Assembly (NCBI RefSeq): GCF_001180305.1
Contig: NZ_CVSX01000007.1
Location: 62,001-126,000 of the forward strand
Origin: Prochlorococcus marinus
GTDB taxonomy: Bacteria; Cyanobacteriota; Cyanobacteriia; PCC-6307; Cyanobiaceae
Reading direction: 5' to 3'
Length of the DNA stretch: 64,000 bases
The notes under the pieces are model-generated. The model was not told the origin of the DNA and ran no database searches. It saw only the letters and a list, made by a program, of their open reading frames with translations. Positions 55,124-63,368 of this stretch are shown one piece after another. Both the position numbers and the translations under genes were made by a program. How positions within the stretch are numbered: position 1 is the stretch's first letter; every line of letters begins with the position of its first letter.

Positions 55124-55921
55124 TTAAGAATTATTGGGCTTTTCATATCTTGAAAATAATGTTTGAGACAAGATATAACCAGCAATTCCTGCGGCTGTAA
55201 AAGCTAAACCATTTTTAAATAAAGGTAATAAATCATTTGTTCTGGATATTATCGGTGCCAAACCAAAAATTCCAAATAACATTCCCCATAGAGGAGAAAG
55301 AAGAGCTAAAAATCCAATTGATATCACTTGACCTTCTTTTCTTGGGGCAGATGCAAAACCTGCTACTAAACCTCCAAGAATCGATGTACATAAAGTCCAT
55401 ACATATTGCTCTTTGGGTAGGCCAGGGACAACTTGGCATCCTCCTCTTTCAAGGCAAATCTTTACTGAATCAATTGCATCTAATACTGCACCATCCTCAC
55501 CATGATCTTTAACATAGTATTGGTTACCAAATCTTGTTTGAAGTTCAACCCAAAATAACCTTGGCATAAAATTAAAATAAGCCTCTCCGACGTTAAAGTT
55601 CAGCAAATTTCCCCCTCTAGGATCCGCAACTATCAACAAACTTGTCTCATCTAAATCCCAATAGTCCTTTATTGCACTACCAGGTGAACTTTCAAACTGA
55701 GATAAATATTTAATTTTCCACCCACTTTCAATTTCTAGATTATTGAGCTTTTCCTCTAAAGATTTTTTCTGATTAGGGCTTAATGTTTTAGCTAAATCAA
55801 TTACTGGTGTTTTTTCTTCTGGTAAGAGATTTGGATTATTTATAGCGAAAACAGGTTTATGTGAAATTAAAACTAATATAGATAGAAATATTCCTAATAA
55901 ATAGTTAATCTTTGAAGGCAT
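55124..55921 (-). CDS. TPM-domain membrane protein (Psb32-like)
   Basis: 265 aa from ATG 55921 (MPSKINYLLG). The longer upstream ATG would overlap the divergent gene's promoter. A signal-like helix (residues 5-28, ending KPVFAINNP) leads to a TPM domain (PVIDLAKTLSPNQKKSLEEKL, then LLIVADPRGGNLLNF). The last 90 residues hold two or three membrane helices. TPM proteins in cyanobacteria and plants (Psb32/TLP18.3) act in PSII repair. The Psb32 role is inferred from the domain. Confidence 0.8.
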   Translation of the reverse strand: MPSKINYLLGIFLSILVLISHKPVFAINNPNLLPEEKTPVIDLAKTLSPNQKKSLEEKLNNLEIESGWKIKYLSQFESSPGSAIKDYWDLDETSLLIVADPRGGNLLNFNVGEAYFNFMPRLFWVELQTRFGNQYYVKDHGEDGAVLDAIDSVKICLERGGCQVVPGLPKEQYVWTLCTSILGGLVAGFASAPRKEGQVISIGFLALLSPLWGMLFGIFGLAPIISRTNDLLPLFKNGLAFTAAGIAGYILSQTLFSRYEKPNNS

Positions 55922-55952
55922 AAATAAGTTCTGTCTTTCTATATTTTCGCCG

Positions 55953-57143
55953 ATGAATAGCTTACCCGCGAATAATCCAGATTGGTTAGTAAAAAAAATA
56001 ATAAAAATGGGTGGCACTATAAGTTTTTATGACTTTATGAATTTCGCATTAAATGATCCTATTAATGGTTATTACGCCAGCGGTAAAGCTGAGTTAGGCG
56101 CTCGAGGAGATTTTGTTACATCACCCTCTTTATCTGATGATTTTGCTTTTTTGGTTGGTAAACAAATAGAAGATTGGTTGATTCAGTTCAAAAATAGTTT
56201 TTTATCTAATCAGAAATTAGCTGTAATTGAATTTGGAGCAGGAGATGGAAGCTTTATGAGTGGATTAATTAAATATTTTTTAGAAAATAACAAGAATTTT
56301 TTGGAAGGAGTTTCTTTTGTAATTATTGAACTTAATGAAGGGATGGTAGAAAAACAAAAAAGTAAATTGGAAGAATTTTTAAACTTAGGCATCGATATTT
56401 TATGGAAAGGTTTGGATGAAGTAGAGGAAAATAATATAAATGGAATAGTTATTGCAAATGAGGTTTTAGATGCTTTGCCAATAGAGAGAATAACCTTCTC
56501 AAAAGGAAAATTGCTTCGACAAGCAGTTTCGATAGACAAAAAATCGTATAAATTATTATTTGATGAAATGCCAATTACGAATGAATTGGGAAAAAGTATT
56601 GAACTTGCTAAAAGTGAGTTGGGAATTACTATCCCGCCTGAAAATGCTCTTGAAGGATGGACGACAGAATGGCATATAGATAACTCAAAATGGTTAAAAG
56701 CTATTCATGGAAAAATTAATAATGGTATTTTATTGATAATTGATTACGCTAAAGAAGCTAAAAAATACTACACTTCTAAGAATTCTGATGGGACCATAGT
56801 TTCTTATAAAAATCAAAAAATGACGAATAATGTCCTAGATGCTCCTGGAAATTGCGATTTAACATCTCATGTGTGCATAGAAACTTTAATTAATGATGCT
56901 GAGACTCTTGGATTTAATACTGTTGGAATAACTAAACAAGGAGAGGCTTTGTTGGCACTTGGATTAGCAGAGAGACTTTATGGGATTCAGAAAGAATTTA
57001 AGGAAGATTTATCAAATGCCCTTTTAAGAAGAGAGGCATTACTTAGACTCGTTGACCCTGTTTGTTTAGGTGATTTTAAGTGGTTTATTTTTAGAAAGTT
57101 TAATGATAAGAAAATGAATATAAATTCAAACTGTTTGCGTTAA
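55953..57143 (+). CDS. MidA/NDUFAF7-family methyltransferase
   Basis: A 396-aa class I SAM methyltransferase of DUF185. The N-terminus reads [20 protein letters not shown], then [21 protein letters not shown]; the SAM motif is [16 protein letters not shown], followed by [17 protein letters not shown] and the [13 protein letters not shown] region. Mitochondrial NDUFAF7 methylates an arginine of complex I, so an NDH-1 subunit is a plausible target here. It is divergent from the TPM gene and convergent with aroB, overlapping by 4 bp. Confidence 0.88.
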   Translation: MNSLPANNPDWLVKKIIKMGGTISFYDFMNFALNDPINGYYASGKAELGARGDFVTSPSLSDDFAFLVGKQIEDWLIQFKNSFLSNQKLAVIEFGAGDGSFMSGLIKYFLENNKNFLEGVSFVIIELNEGMVEKQKSKLEEFLNLGIDILWKGLDEVEENNINGIVIANEVLDALPIERITFSKGKLLRQAVSIDKKSYKLLFDEMPITNELGKSIELAKSELGITIPPENALEGWTTEWHIDNSKWLKAIHGKINNGILLIIDYAKEAKKYYTSKNSDGTIVSYKNQKMTNNVLDAPGNCDLTSHVCIETLINDAETLGFNTVGITKQGEALLALGLAERLYGIQKEFKEDLSNALLRREALLRLVDPVCLGDFKWFIFRKFNDKKMNINSNCLR

Positions 57144-58231
57144 GAAAAAAACTTTAAAAATAATGAATCTTCTACGTCATCATATATATCCACAGCACCA
57201 ATTTCTTTGGGTAATACAAATCTCATTTTGCCATCACGAACTTTCTTGTCGCCCATAAGTATTGTTAGAACCTCTTCTTTATTTATTTTGGGGATCTCAG
57301 TAGGAAGATCGTAACTCTCTAAGAGAATTTTCTGTCTCTCTAATTCTTCTCTAGACCATAATCCTTTCTCAATTGCTATTTCCCCCGCAATATTCATCCC
57401 AATTGATATTGCCTCACCATGTAGAAATTTGCCGTATCCACATAAATTTTCAATAACGTGACCAAAAGAATGACCATAATTCAATATTGCTCTAACACCG
57501 TGTTCATGTTCGTCTTGAGAAACAATATGAGACTTTGTGTCTATTGAACTATTAATTATTTTAATTAAATATTCATTCTTGAGATTTTTAAGTTCATTCT
57601 TGTTCTTTTCAATTTCTAAGTATTCGAAAAGTTCTTTGTCTCTTATTACGCCGTATTTTATTACTTCGGCCATTCCTGCATTAAATTCTCTTTTGGGCAA
57701 ACTTTTTAAAGTTTCTGGATCAATAAAAACTGCTTTAGGTTGATTGAAAGCTCCAATTAAATTCTTACCTTTTGGATGATTTACTCCTGTTTTCCCTCCC
57801 ACAGATGAATCAACCATCGATAATAATGTTGTTGGAATCTGAATATATTCGATACCTCTCAGCCAAGTAGCAGCTGCAAAACCACTTACGTCTCCAACAA
57901 TTCCTCCTCCAAGGGCAATAATTATTGAATTTCTATCTAAGCCAAATTCAAATGCAGTATCATATATTTCACTTAAAGTTTTTAAGTTTTTATATGATTC
58001 TCCAGCATTGATAAGGAACATTTTGGCCTGGAATTGATTATCTTTTAAATTATTTAAGAATTTTTCTCCATACAAATTTGATATTTCTTCGTTTGAAATC
58101 ACAAGTATTTTTCTATTCTTTGTTATTCCAATTTTTAAGAGTTCTTTGCTTATATTATTAATTATCCCTGCTTCTAGAATTACTTCGTATGACTTATTAC
58201 CTAATGGGACTAATATTTTTCTCTTATTCAC
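57140..58231 (-). CDS. aroB: 3-dehydroquinate synthase
   Basis: A 363-aa NAD- and metal-dependent synthase of the shikimate pathway. Motifs are [58 protein letters not shown] and [13 protein letters not shown] with the metal-ligand histidines and the KxxK region. Length is standard. It serves aromatic amino acids, quinones and tocopherol. It is convergent with the methyltransferase and divergent from purK. Confidence 0.97.
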   Translation of the reverse strand: MNKRKILVPLGNKSYEVILEAGIINNISKELLKIGITKNRKILVISNEEISNLYGEKFLNNLKDNQFQAKMFLINAGESYKNLKTLSEIYDTAFEFGLDRNSIIIALGGGIVGDVSGFAAATWLRGIEYIQIPTTLLSMVDSSVGGKTGVNHPKGKNLIGAFNQPKAVFIDPETLKSLPKREFNAGMAEVIKYGVIRDKELFEYLEIEKNKNELKNLKNEYLIKIINSSIDTKSHIVSQDEHEHGVRAILNYGHSFGHVIENLCGYGKFLHGEAISIGMNIAGEIAIEKGLWSREELERQKILLESYDLPTEIPKINKEEVLTILMGDKKVRDGKMRFVLPKEIGAVDIYDDVEDSLFLKFFS

Positions 58232-58355
58232 AATTGATTACCTAGTTAAAATTTATAAATATTTGGTATAAATAATCTATATATTAGCAAAATCTAAGCT
58301 CTAGATACTTAAAAATTCAGTTGTTAAGAATTAGAAATGGTAATAAAATCATGCT

Positions 58356-59546
58356 ATGAGTTTTAAAAAAAATATAAACGATATTAAGAAAAATTATTCC
58401 CTAGGAATAATTGGGGGTGGTCAACTGGCTTTGATGTTAACCGAGGCAGCAAAAAAAAGAGATTTAGAAGTATGTGTGCAAACTAAATCTTGTGATGATC
58501 CCGCTGGTTCAAAAGCAGATCATGTCATAGAAGCTGATCCTTTAAAGATAAGAGGTAATAAATCATTAATTAATGAGTGTGAAAAAATAATTTTTGAAAA
58601 TGAATGGATAAAAATTGATAAATTAAATTTAATTGACAATAACGATATTTTTGTTCCAAGCCTTAATGCAATAAAGCCATTAGTAGATAGGTTTTCTCAA
58701 AAAAAATTAATAGATAGAATGAATATTCCCTGCCCAAAATGGATAAGTATTGAAGATTTTAAAAATCTCTCTGATGAGGAAATCAATAATTGGACTTTTC
58801 CTCTAATGGCAAAATCAAATAAAGGTGGATATGACGGCAAAGGGAACAGAAAAATAAAGACAAAAGAAGATTTAGATTCTTTTTTAATAGAGAATAATTC
58901 TGATGAATGGTTAATAGAAGAATGGATAGAGTATGAAAAAGAACTGGCTCTTGTTGGTTCGAGAGATAGGACCGGTAAGATAAGATCCTTTCCCATAGTT
59001 GAGACATTCCAATCAAACCATGTTTGTGATTGGGTTCTTGCGCCTGGAACAAATGAATATGATTTGAACTTATTTGCAATAAATATTTTCTCTTCAATAG
59101 TCAATGAACTTAATTACGTTGGAGTTTTAGCTATTGAATTCTTCTATGGCGATAATGGTCTTTTAATTAATGAAATAGCTCCTAGAACACATAACTCAGC
59201 TCATTTCTCTATTGAAGCTTGTACTTCAAGTCAGTTTGATCAATATGTTTGCATTTCTTCTGGGATAATGCCACCTGAAATTAAAATGAACTGTGAAGGG
59301 GCAATTATGATAAATCTACTGGGATTAAAAAAGAATTTCCCAATCTCATTGGAAACCAGAATTAAAATGTTATCTGAAATTGAGGGTTCCAATATTCATT
59401 GTTATGGCAAATCTCGCGAAATTCTGGGAAGAAAAATGGCTCACATTACATTTTTATTAAATGGTAAAACGCATTCAGAAAGATATGATGAAGCTCAAGT
59501 TTTATTAACTATGGTAAGAGACATTTGGCCATCTCCAAATGGATAA
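58356..59546 (+). CDS. purK: N5-carboxyaminoimidazole ribonucleotide synthase
   Basis: A 396-aa ATP-grasp enzyme that carboxylates aminoimidazole ribonucleotide in purine synthesis. The N-terminal LGIIGGGQLALMLTEAAKKR, the ATP-grasp loop KSNKGGYDGKGNRKI, EEWIEYEKELALVGSRD and the INEIAPRTHNSAHFSIEAC segment are family hallmarks. Length is typical. Its stop is 19 bp before the start of the 6S RNA, a linkage I recall from other cyanobacteria. Confidence 0.96.
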   Translation: MSFKKNINDIKKNYSLGIIGGGQLALMLTEAAKKRDLEVCVQTKSCDDPAGSKADHVIEADPLKIRGNKSLINECEKIIFENEWIKIDKLNLIDNNDIFVPSLNAIKPLVDRFSQKKLIDRMNIPCPKWISIEDFKNLSDEEINNWTFPLMAKSNKGGYDGKGNRKIKTKEDLDSFLIENNSDEWLIEEWIEYEKELALVGSRDRTGKIRSFPIVETFQSNHVCDWVLAPGTNEYDLNLFAINIFSSIVNELNYVGVLAIEFFYGDNGLLINEIAPRTHNSAHFSIEACTSSQFDQYVCISSGIMPPEIKMNCEGAIMINLLGLKKNFPISLETRIKMLSEIEGSNIHCYGKSREILGRKMAHITFLLNGKTHSERYDEAQVLLTMVRDIWPSPNG

Positions 59547-59565
59547 AAAAATGAGTTAAAGTTAG

Positions 59566-59748
59566 GGTACTGGATCTTTGGTTAAGTTCTTCTTTATGTG
59601 CTCTGATCTGACTTTCTTTCGACGTGAGGAGACTGTCGTGATGCGGTAGTAAACCGATCTTGTAATCGGAAACGAAAGCCCACTTTGAATCCTCTTCTGG
59701 CTTTTCCAGGTCGATGCAGCAGAGAACTGACGGGGATCCGGTGTTACC
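59566..59748 (+). ncRNA. ssrS: 6S RNA (SsrS/SsaA)
   Basis: An about 183-nt segment that folds into a long imperfect rod. The ends pair (GGTA..CTGGATC at 59566 with GATCCGG..TACC at 59735-59748), then GTT-AAGTTCT (from about 59582) with AGAACTGAC. In the middle are two hairpins, CCGAT/ATCGG and GAAAGCC/GGCTTTTC. The single-stranded bubbles resemble an open promoter, the 6S RNA mark. From memory the gene follows purK in cyanobacteria. It sits directly after purK here. No protein-coding frame is convincing. Confidence 0.8.
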
Positions 59749-59798
59749 TATCAAAATGCTTGCTATAAAATGCTTTTGGTAGGTATTTTATTTTTTTG
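59746..59798 (+). terminator. terminator after 6S RNA
   Basis: ACCTATCAAAATGC (59746-59759) pairs with GCTTTTGGTAGGT (59772-59784) over about 12 bp, with a loop of 12, and is followed by a T-rich run to 59798. It ends the 6S RNA transcript. Confidence 0.75.
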
Positions 59799-59855
59799 GA
59801 ATAACTGAGCTGTTTTTATTCTCTATCAGTGTAAATAATTTATTTGCCAAAATAC

Positions 59856-59903
59856 TTGACGATCCATTTCTAATGTACTTATATTAGTAGTACACATGTA
59901 TTA
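59856..59903 (+). promoter_or_regulatory. promoter with LexA-like box, first DUF1651 gene
   Basis: A TTGACG -35 (59856-59861) and TATATT -10 (59880-59885) with an 18-bp spacer are followed by TAGTAC-aca-TGTATTA (59888-59903). The last matches the cyanobacterial LexA consensus (RGTACNNNDGTWCB) but for one base. The same arrangement recurs 2.4 kb downstream, before the paralogous gene. Confidence 0.6.
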
Positions 59904-59910
59904 CCAAGTA

Positions 59911-60210
59911 ATGACTTTAGGAGGAGCTAATGTTTGGACTAATTTTTCTTACGGTTATCGTAATGAGTCCCCAAGTGGTTGGTTGCTTAGCCCAGACCGC
60001 AGCAGATTAATTTTATTTATAAGGAATAAAAAATCTCCAAGAAATAGTATGAGAATTTTTGCTCATACATATTATGCAAATGATCTTGGTGAGCCAATGG
60101 CAATTAAATCATCAACTCAAATGTATTTGGATAATGCTTGGGATAAATGGCATGACCTTCAATTAGAAGGTTGGACTTTTGAAGAACTTGAATTACCTGA
60201 ATCTGTATGA
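59911..60210 (+). CDS. DUF1651-family protein
   Basis: A 99-aa protein from ATG 59911 (MTLGGANVW). The ATG 15 bases upstream lies inside the operator, and the paralogue at 62356 starts MTSGVAYV, so I prefer the shorter form. The core GWLLSPDRSRLILFIRNK, THTYYANDLGEPMAIKSS and WDKWHDLQLEGWTFEE is the DUF1651 pattern. These proteins are common in marine picocyanobacterial islands; their role is unknown. Its stop overlaps the next ORF (ATGA). Confidence 0.78.
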   Translation: MTLGGANVWTNFSYGYRNESPSGWLLSPDRSRLILFIRNKKSPRNSMRIFAHTYYANDLGEPMAIKSSTQMYLDNAWDKWHDLQLEGWTFEELELPESV

Positions 60211-60347
60211 CTAACTTAAATCCAATCAAAAAGAAATTATCAAAAGTAGATAGAAAGATATCTATGCAAGACCCATCAAAATTATTAGCAGAATTTTTTA
60301 ATGGTGTTGTCATTGAACTTGATGAAGAATATAAATATGACTCATAA
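60207..60347 (+). CDS. 46-aa overlapping small protein
   Basis: Short ORF starting inside the stop of the DUF1651 gene (ATGA overlap). The protein begins MTNLNPIKKKLSKVDRKISM, is basic then acidic at the end, and has no membrane helix. The two overlaps, with DUF1651 upstream and the next ORF downstream, are typical of coupled translation. I do not recognise a family. Function unknown. Confidence 0.5.
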   Translation: MTNLNPIKKKLSKVDRKISMQDPSKLLAEFFNGVVIELDEEYKYDS

Positions 60348-60489
60348 AGATTTAATAGATCAAGTTTCCGCAAATTTATTTAAACAAAGTGGAAAATTAG
60401 AAAGCAGAAGATCTTGGTTAGCAATGAGAAATTATCTTGAACAATTAGATACCGAACAACTTAAATCCATACTTAAGGACCATGGATGA
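60337..60489 (+). CDS. 50-aa helical small protein
   Basis: From ATG 60337 (MTHKDLIDQVSANLFKQSGK), overlapping the preceding ORF by 11 bp. It is an amphipathic, helix-only protein ending EQLKSILKDHG. An upstream ATG (60322) is possible, but the overlap with its neighbour supports the shorter version. It is part of the DUF1651 mini-operon. No known family. Confidence 0.5.
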   Translation: MTHKDLIDQVSANLFKQSGKLESRRSWLAMRNYLEQLDTEQLKSILKDHG

Positions 60490-60499
60490 TTTAAAAACT

Positions 60500-60613
60500 T
60501 TATTTAGTTTTTATTTTTTTCTTAATTCTTAGATAACCGTAAGTTGCAAAGCCAACCAAAAACATGTCAAAGTAAATATGCCAAGTAGGAAAAATCTGAT
60601 GTATTAATTCCAT
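60500..60613 (-). CDS. 37-aa membrane mini-protein downstream of ligase-like gene
   Basis: ORF from ATG 60613 to TAA 60500, starting at the stop of the ligase-like gene (TTAATG). It reads MELIHQIFPTWHIYFDMFLV, forms one hydrophobic helix and ends with a lysine-rich tail (RIKKKIKTK). Stop-start overlap suggests coupling. This would be the third small membrane protein of this minus-strand cluster. Function unknown. Confidence 0.5.
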   Translation of the reverse strand: MELIHQIFPTWHIYFDMFLVGFATYGYLRIKKKIKTK

Positions 60614-61362
60614 TAACGTTTTATTGCCACTTGCCAATAAGGATAATCTAAATTTGATTTTTCTCTAATTAATTGTAATTTTCTAGAATTTATTTTTACT
60701 ACTATTCCATCCGTTGGATATTTACTAAAAAGCTTCCCTTCTAGCCATTGTTTTCTAAATAATTCAACTTGGCTCGTAAAGTTGCATGAAATATCCTGAG
60801 GGATCGTGAAGCCAAGCTTTGAAAGACTCTTTTTGGACTCATATTGGTTAAGTGTTGAATTAAGTATTTGAAAAGCGCAGAAGCTAAGACTTTCAGAAAA
60901 TCCTTCTTTAGCTCTTAGAAATCCAGAAGCGATTCTCTGGGAGATATTTGGACTTTGGTTGGGTGCATATAATTCACCTCTAACTTGAAGGACTCCTCGT
61001 AATGGGAGATTATTGGGAATGTCTTGAACTTTAATAATTTTACTAGTAACGTCTGCCCCTTTTCTTGAAATTGCTTTCTCCAAGGTTCCTTCCCTATATT
61101 GCAAAGCAACAGCACAACCATCAATTTTTGGTTCAATTAATAATCTAGTATCTACTAATAATCCTTTTAAAAATTCATCTATTGAATCCTTTTCTAATGA
61201 AGGTAAAACTAGTTTATTTTTCTTTTTAAAGTAATCACAATTAGGGTTTGTTCTTAATAAATTTTTTTCAAGTTGGTCGAACTGCTTATCAGAGATTAAA
61301 GCATTACCATTTCTATAATTATCGTCATACCATTCAATTCGTTCTTCTAAATAAGTCTTCAT
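60613..61362 (-). CDS. stand-alone NAD+-dependent DNA ligase adenylation domain
   Basis: A 249-aa protein equal to the nucleotidyltransferase domain of NAD+-dependent DNA ligase. The active-site lysine is in LIEPKIDGCAVALQYR (KxDG), with SRKGADVTS, VRGELYAP and DGIVVKIN following, all adenylation motifs. The OB, zinc, helix-hairpin-helix and BRCT domains of LigA are absent, as is most of the NMN-binding Ia domain. It may act with partner proteins or as a partial ligase. Closely spaced with the 68-aa and 37-aa membrane mini-proteins. Confidence 0.82.
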   Translation of the reverse strand: MKTYLEERIEWYDDNYRNGNALISDKQFDQLEKNLLRTNPNCDYFKKKNKLVLPSLEKDSIDEFLKGLLVDTRLLIEPKIDGCAVALQYREGTLEKAISRKGADVTSKIIKVQDIPNNLPLRGVLQVRGELYAPNQSPNISQRIASGFLRAKEGFSESLSFCAFQILNSTLNQYESKKSLSKLGFTIPQDISCNFTSQVELFRKQWLEGKLFSKYPTDGIVVKINSRKLQLIREKSNLDYPYWQVAIKR

Positions 61363-61569
61363 TTAATACGATGGCTTAAGTTTTTGGTCAGGTATCCAAC
61401 TTGGTTTATCTATAATCCATTTTTCTCTATCTTCATATTTAACAGTCCATAAAAGAAATGAAGAAATTTCTTTTAGAGTTATTCCAACCAAATATCTTGT
61501 TTTTGGACTTATTGATATAAATCCAAATAATAATATTAATAAAATAAGTTTAAACATACCTTTAATCAT
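61363..61569 (-). CDS. 68-aa membrane mini-protein upstream of ligase-like gene
   Basis: ORF from ATG 61569. The first 24 residues are a hydrophobic helix (MFKLILLILLFGFISISP); the rest is charged (LWTVKYEDREKWIIDKPSW). Its stop is adjacent to the start of the ligase-like gene, so they share a transcript. No family recognised. Confidence 0.6.
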   Translation of the reverse strand: MIKGMFKLILLILLFGFISISPKTRYLVGITLKEISSFLLWTVKYEDREKWIIDKPSWIPDQKLKPSY

Positions 61570-61600
61570 TTAAAAACTCAGCGAAATTTTTGCGAATTTT

Positions 61601-61858
61601 TTAATTAATGCAATTCTTATAACCTTCAATCTTCGATAGTTCATCAATATTCAACCCTGTTTCTTCTAGTAAAGTTTCTCTTATATTGTCATTATTAAAT
61701 TTAGTTAAAGCTCCTTTAGTAGAATACTTAATACATTGGTTTTTGTATTTTGCTTCTTTGACAACAGGAGATAAATAAAAACCAAACAAGATGATAAAAG
61801 CCCCATAGGTTATAACTTTTCTATGGTTTTTCCACCATTCATAAAATTTATTGGACAC
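61601..61858 (-). CDS. 85-aa single-pass membrane protein
   Basis: From ATG 61858. An N-terminal polar segment (MSNKFYEWWKNHRK) precedes one membrane helix (TYGAFIILFGFYLSPVV) and a soluble tail with cysteines (KYKNQCIKYSTKGA and a terminal NCIN) that may form a disulfide outside the cytoplasm. It is 31 bp upstream of the 68-aa gene. No known family; conserved small proteins of this type are frequent in picocyanobacteria. Confidence 0.6.
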   Translation of the reverse strand: MSNKFYEWWKNHRKVITYGAFIILFGFYLSPVVKEAKYKNQCIKYSTKGALTKFNNDNIRETLLEETGLNIDELSKIEGYKNCIN

Positions 61859-61932
61859 GAAAAATAAATGACTATTTTCTATTTTAAATTGACTGTCAAC
61901 AAATTACTTTAGAAATTTAAGGATTGGTTAAT

Positions 61933-62235
61933 TTATTGTTTTTCATTAATAGATTTAACCCAAGAATAATATCTTGATTTTCTAATCCTTTGCTCTTTCG
62001 AGACTAATCTATCCGCAGATTCTAGGGGCGATTCTCCTTTCTCAACTTTTGTTGTAATACAAATACCAAAACCTTTTGCTTCAATTTTTGCAATGCCACC
62101 CTCTAAAAAAAACAAAAAAGACCAATCTTTGTTCCATCCTAAATAGAAGGGATTTCGATACATTGCATTCTTTTGGAGATACTCTTTAAATGATATTTTC
62201 CTTTTCGAGGAGTTTCTTGTATTCACAATTACCAA
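61933..62235 (-). CDS. hypothetical protein, 100 aa
   Basis: A soluble basic protein starting MVIVNTRNSSKRKISFKEYL. A short aromatic middle (YLGWNKDWSFLFFLEGGIAKIEAKG) is followed by a charged C-terminus (LVSKEQRIRKSRYYSWVK). The core could be a small strand-rich domain. It begins the minus-strand mini-gene group 120 bases from the divergent second DUF1651 gene. Function unknown. Confidence 0.55.
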   Translation of the reverse strand: MVIVNTRNSSKRKISFKEYLQKNAMYRNPFYLGWNKDWSFLFFLEGGIAKIEAKGFGICITTKVEKGESPLESADRLVSKEQRIRKSRYYSWVKSINEKQ

Positions 62236-62303
62236 ATAAGAAGTTTAAGGCTGATTATTTCAGGAAAGTAATTTTAGTATTTAAATAATTACCAGAGGAA
62301 TAC

Positions 62304-62350
62304 TTGACGTTCAGAAGTAGTACATTTATATTAATAGTACAACTGTATTA
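62304..62350 (+). promoter_or_regulatory. promoter with LexA-like box, second DUF1651 gene
   Basis: TTGACG (62304-62309), TATATT (62327-62332, 17-bp spacer) and TAGTAC-aac-TGTATTA (62335-62350), with a further AGTAC half-site at 62319-62323. Alignment with the 59856-59903 promoter is nearly gap-free, and the distance from the -10 to the ATG differs by only two bases. Confidence 0.6.
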
Positions 62351-62355
62351 TATTT

Positions 62356-62646
62356 ATGACTTCAGGAGTCGCTTATGTTCGGGCTGATTTTTATCGTGGC
62401 AGTCTTATTGACCCCCCAACTGGCTGGTTGTTTAACAAAAAAAGTGGTTTATTAATTTTTTTTGAGAGTTATAAGAAATCTGAATCTAATAACTTGAAAA
62501 TATATACTCACCTTTTCTATGCAAATGAATTAGGTGAACCAGCCCAAATTAAAAATTCAAGACTTCATTCTATTGAGTGTGCTTGTGAAACATGGAATGA
62601 ATTAATTTCAGGAGGTTGGCAAATTGTTACTAATAAATTTCAGTAA
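62356..62646 (+). CDS. DUF1651-family protein (paralogue of 59911)
   Basis: 96 aa. It shares the core GWLFNKKSGLLIFFESY, THLFYANELGEPAQIKNS and CETWNELISGGWQIV with the gene at 59911, and both begin MT(S/L)G. So the two arose by duplication or repeated insertion. It carries two cysteines absent from its paralogue. It is followed after 2 bp by the Cys-rich gene, so they are co-transcribed. Confidence 0.78.
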   Translation: MTSGVAYVRADFYRGSLIDPPTGWLFNKKSGLLIFFESYKKSESNNLKIYTHLFYANELGEPAQIKNSRLHSIECACETWNELISGGWQIVTNKFQ

Positions 62647-62648
62647 TC

Positions 62649-62882
62649 ATGATCAAGGTAAATCCGTCAAAATGGGAATATCTAAAAGAATCTATCCTAA
62701 AACGAAAACGAACAAAGATTTGTATTACTTGCAATCACTTTCGCTACAGCACTACAGAAACTTTTGCTACTGTCTTGATCTGTCCAAGATACGAAAAACG
62801 CATACCGCAGGGTGATCATTTACTTAAAGGTTGTGAATATTGGCAAAAAAATAGGACGATATTTTCTCCTGAAGCATCTTAA
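62649..62882 (+). CDS. small Cys-rich, zinc-ribbon-like protein
   Basis: 77 aa. Cysteines at ICITCNHF (CxxC), VLICPRYE and LKGCEYW give four possible zinc ligands, with a basic N-terminus (WEYLKESILKRKRTK). This pattern fits a small zinc-binding domain. It lies 2 bp after DUF1651 and is translated with it. The other-frame ORF overlapping it is rejected because it loses these cysteines. Function unknown. Confidence 0.65.
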   Translation: MIKVNPSKWEYLKESILKRKRTKICITCNHFRYSTTETFATVLICPRYEKRIPQGDHLLKGCEYWQKNRTIFSPEAS

Positions 62883-62970
62883 TTGTTATCTAATTAAACA
62901 GATATTTAATTATGTAAACAAAGCATTATTTTATACAACTTAAAAAATTCTTTTTAAGTAATTTTAAACC

Positions 62971-63072
62971 ATGATGCAATTTTACTTTTCCATATTTTTA
63001 TTAGTTGTGCTTACATTTTTTGCACTTTTATTAGATGCACCAGAATTAGCTTCTTTAATTCAAACATTTTAG
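62971..63072 (+). CDS. 33-aa hydrophobic peptide
   Basis: ORF from ATG 62971 (a second ATG follows directly). Residues 4-22 (FYFSIFLLVVLTFFALLLD) are one membrane helix; the tail is APELASLIQTF. A hairpin that can terminate transcription follows within ten bases, supporting expression. It resembles small photosystem-associated peptides in size only. No family recognised. Confidence 0.5.
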   Translation: MMQFYFSIFLLVVLTFFALLLDAPELASLIQTF

Positions 63073-63080
63073 AAAATTAT

Positions 63081-63103
63081 AAATCAGCATTTTTACTGAT
63101 TTA
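63081..63103 (+). terminator. hairpin after 33-aa peptide
   Basis: AAATCAG-cattttta-CTGATTT, seven base pairs, 9 bases after the stop and followed by a T-rich stretch. Moderate intrinsic terminator. Confidence 0.55.
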
Positions 63104-63154
63104 CATTCTTTATAGGTAAGGTTTAGGTTCAACTTATTGAATAGGAGGGATCTA

Positions 63155-63196
63155 ATGATTGATAGTCCACCAGAGGAGTTAAATTATAAAATTTAA
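63155..63196 (+). CDS. 13-aa mini-ORF with strong Shine-Dalgarno
   Basis: MIDSPPEELNYKI, 13 codons and TAA. AGGAGGG (63143-63149) lies 5 bases before the ATG, a much stronger Shine-Dalgarno than usual here. It is flanked by one terminator upstream and a second one downstream, so it would be a separate transcript of about 130 bases. It may be a leader peptide, a tiny protein or part of an sRNA. Confidence 0.4.
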   Translation: MIDSPPEELNYKI

Positions 63197-63222
63197 ATCT
63201 AAATAAAACTAATGCTAAATCT

Positions 63223-63257
63223 GGAATGAATCTTCTTTTTGAGATTCATTCCTTTTT
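63223..63257 (+). terminator. strong intrinsic terminator
   Basis: GGAATGAATCT (63223-63233) and AGATTCATTCC (63242-63252) form a perfect 11-bp stem with an 8-base loop, followed by five T. It ends the transcript of the 13-codon ORF. Confidence 0.85.
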
Positions 63258-63368
63258 AATTTCTTTTTACAAAAATGAGAAATTATAAATATTAAAATTT
63301 TAAAGTAAATAATCTGTTCTAATTAAAATGATTTTATGCGATATTCACTTATAAGATAGTTGCTAAAT

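Noticed and set aside
59640-59670. tRNA-Thr-like anticodon arm (CCGAT-CTTGTAA-TCGG)
   Set aside because: No acceptor stem or proper T arm can be formed; it fits better as a hairpin in the 6S RNA.
59509-59754. 81-aa minus-strand ORF over the 6S RNA
   Set aside because: It spans the purK end and the structured RNA and has no start signal or family resemblance.
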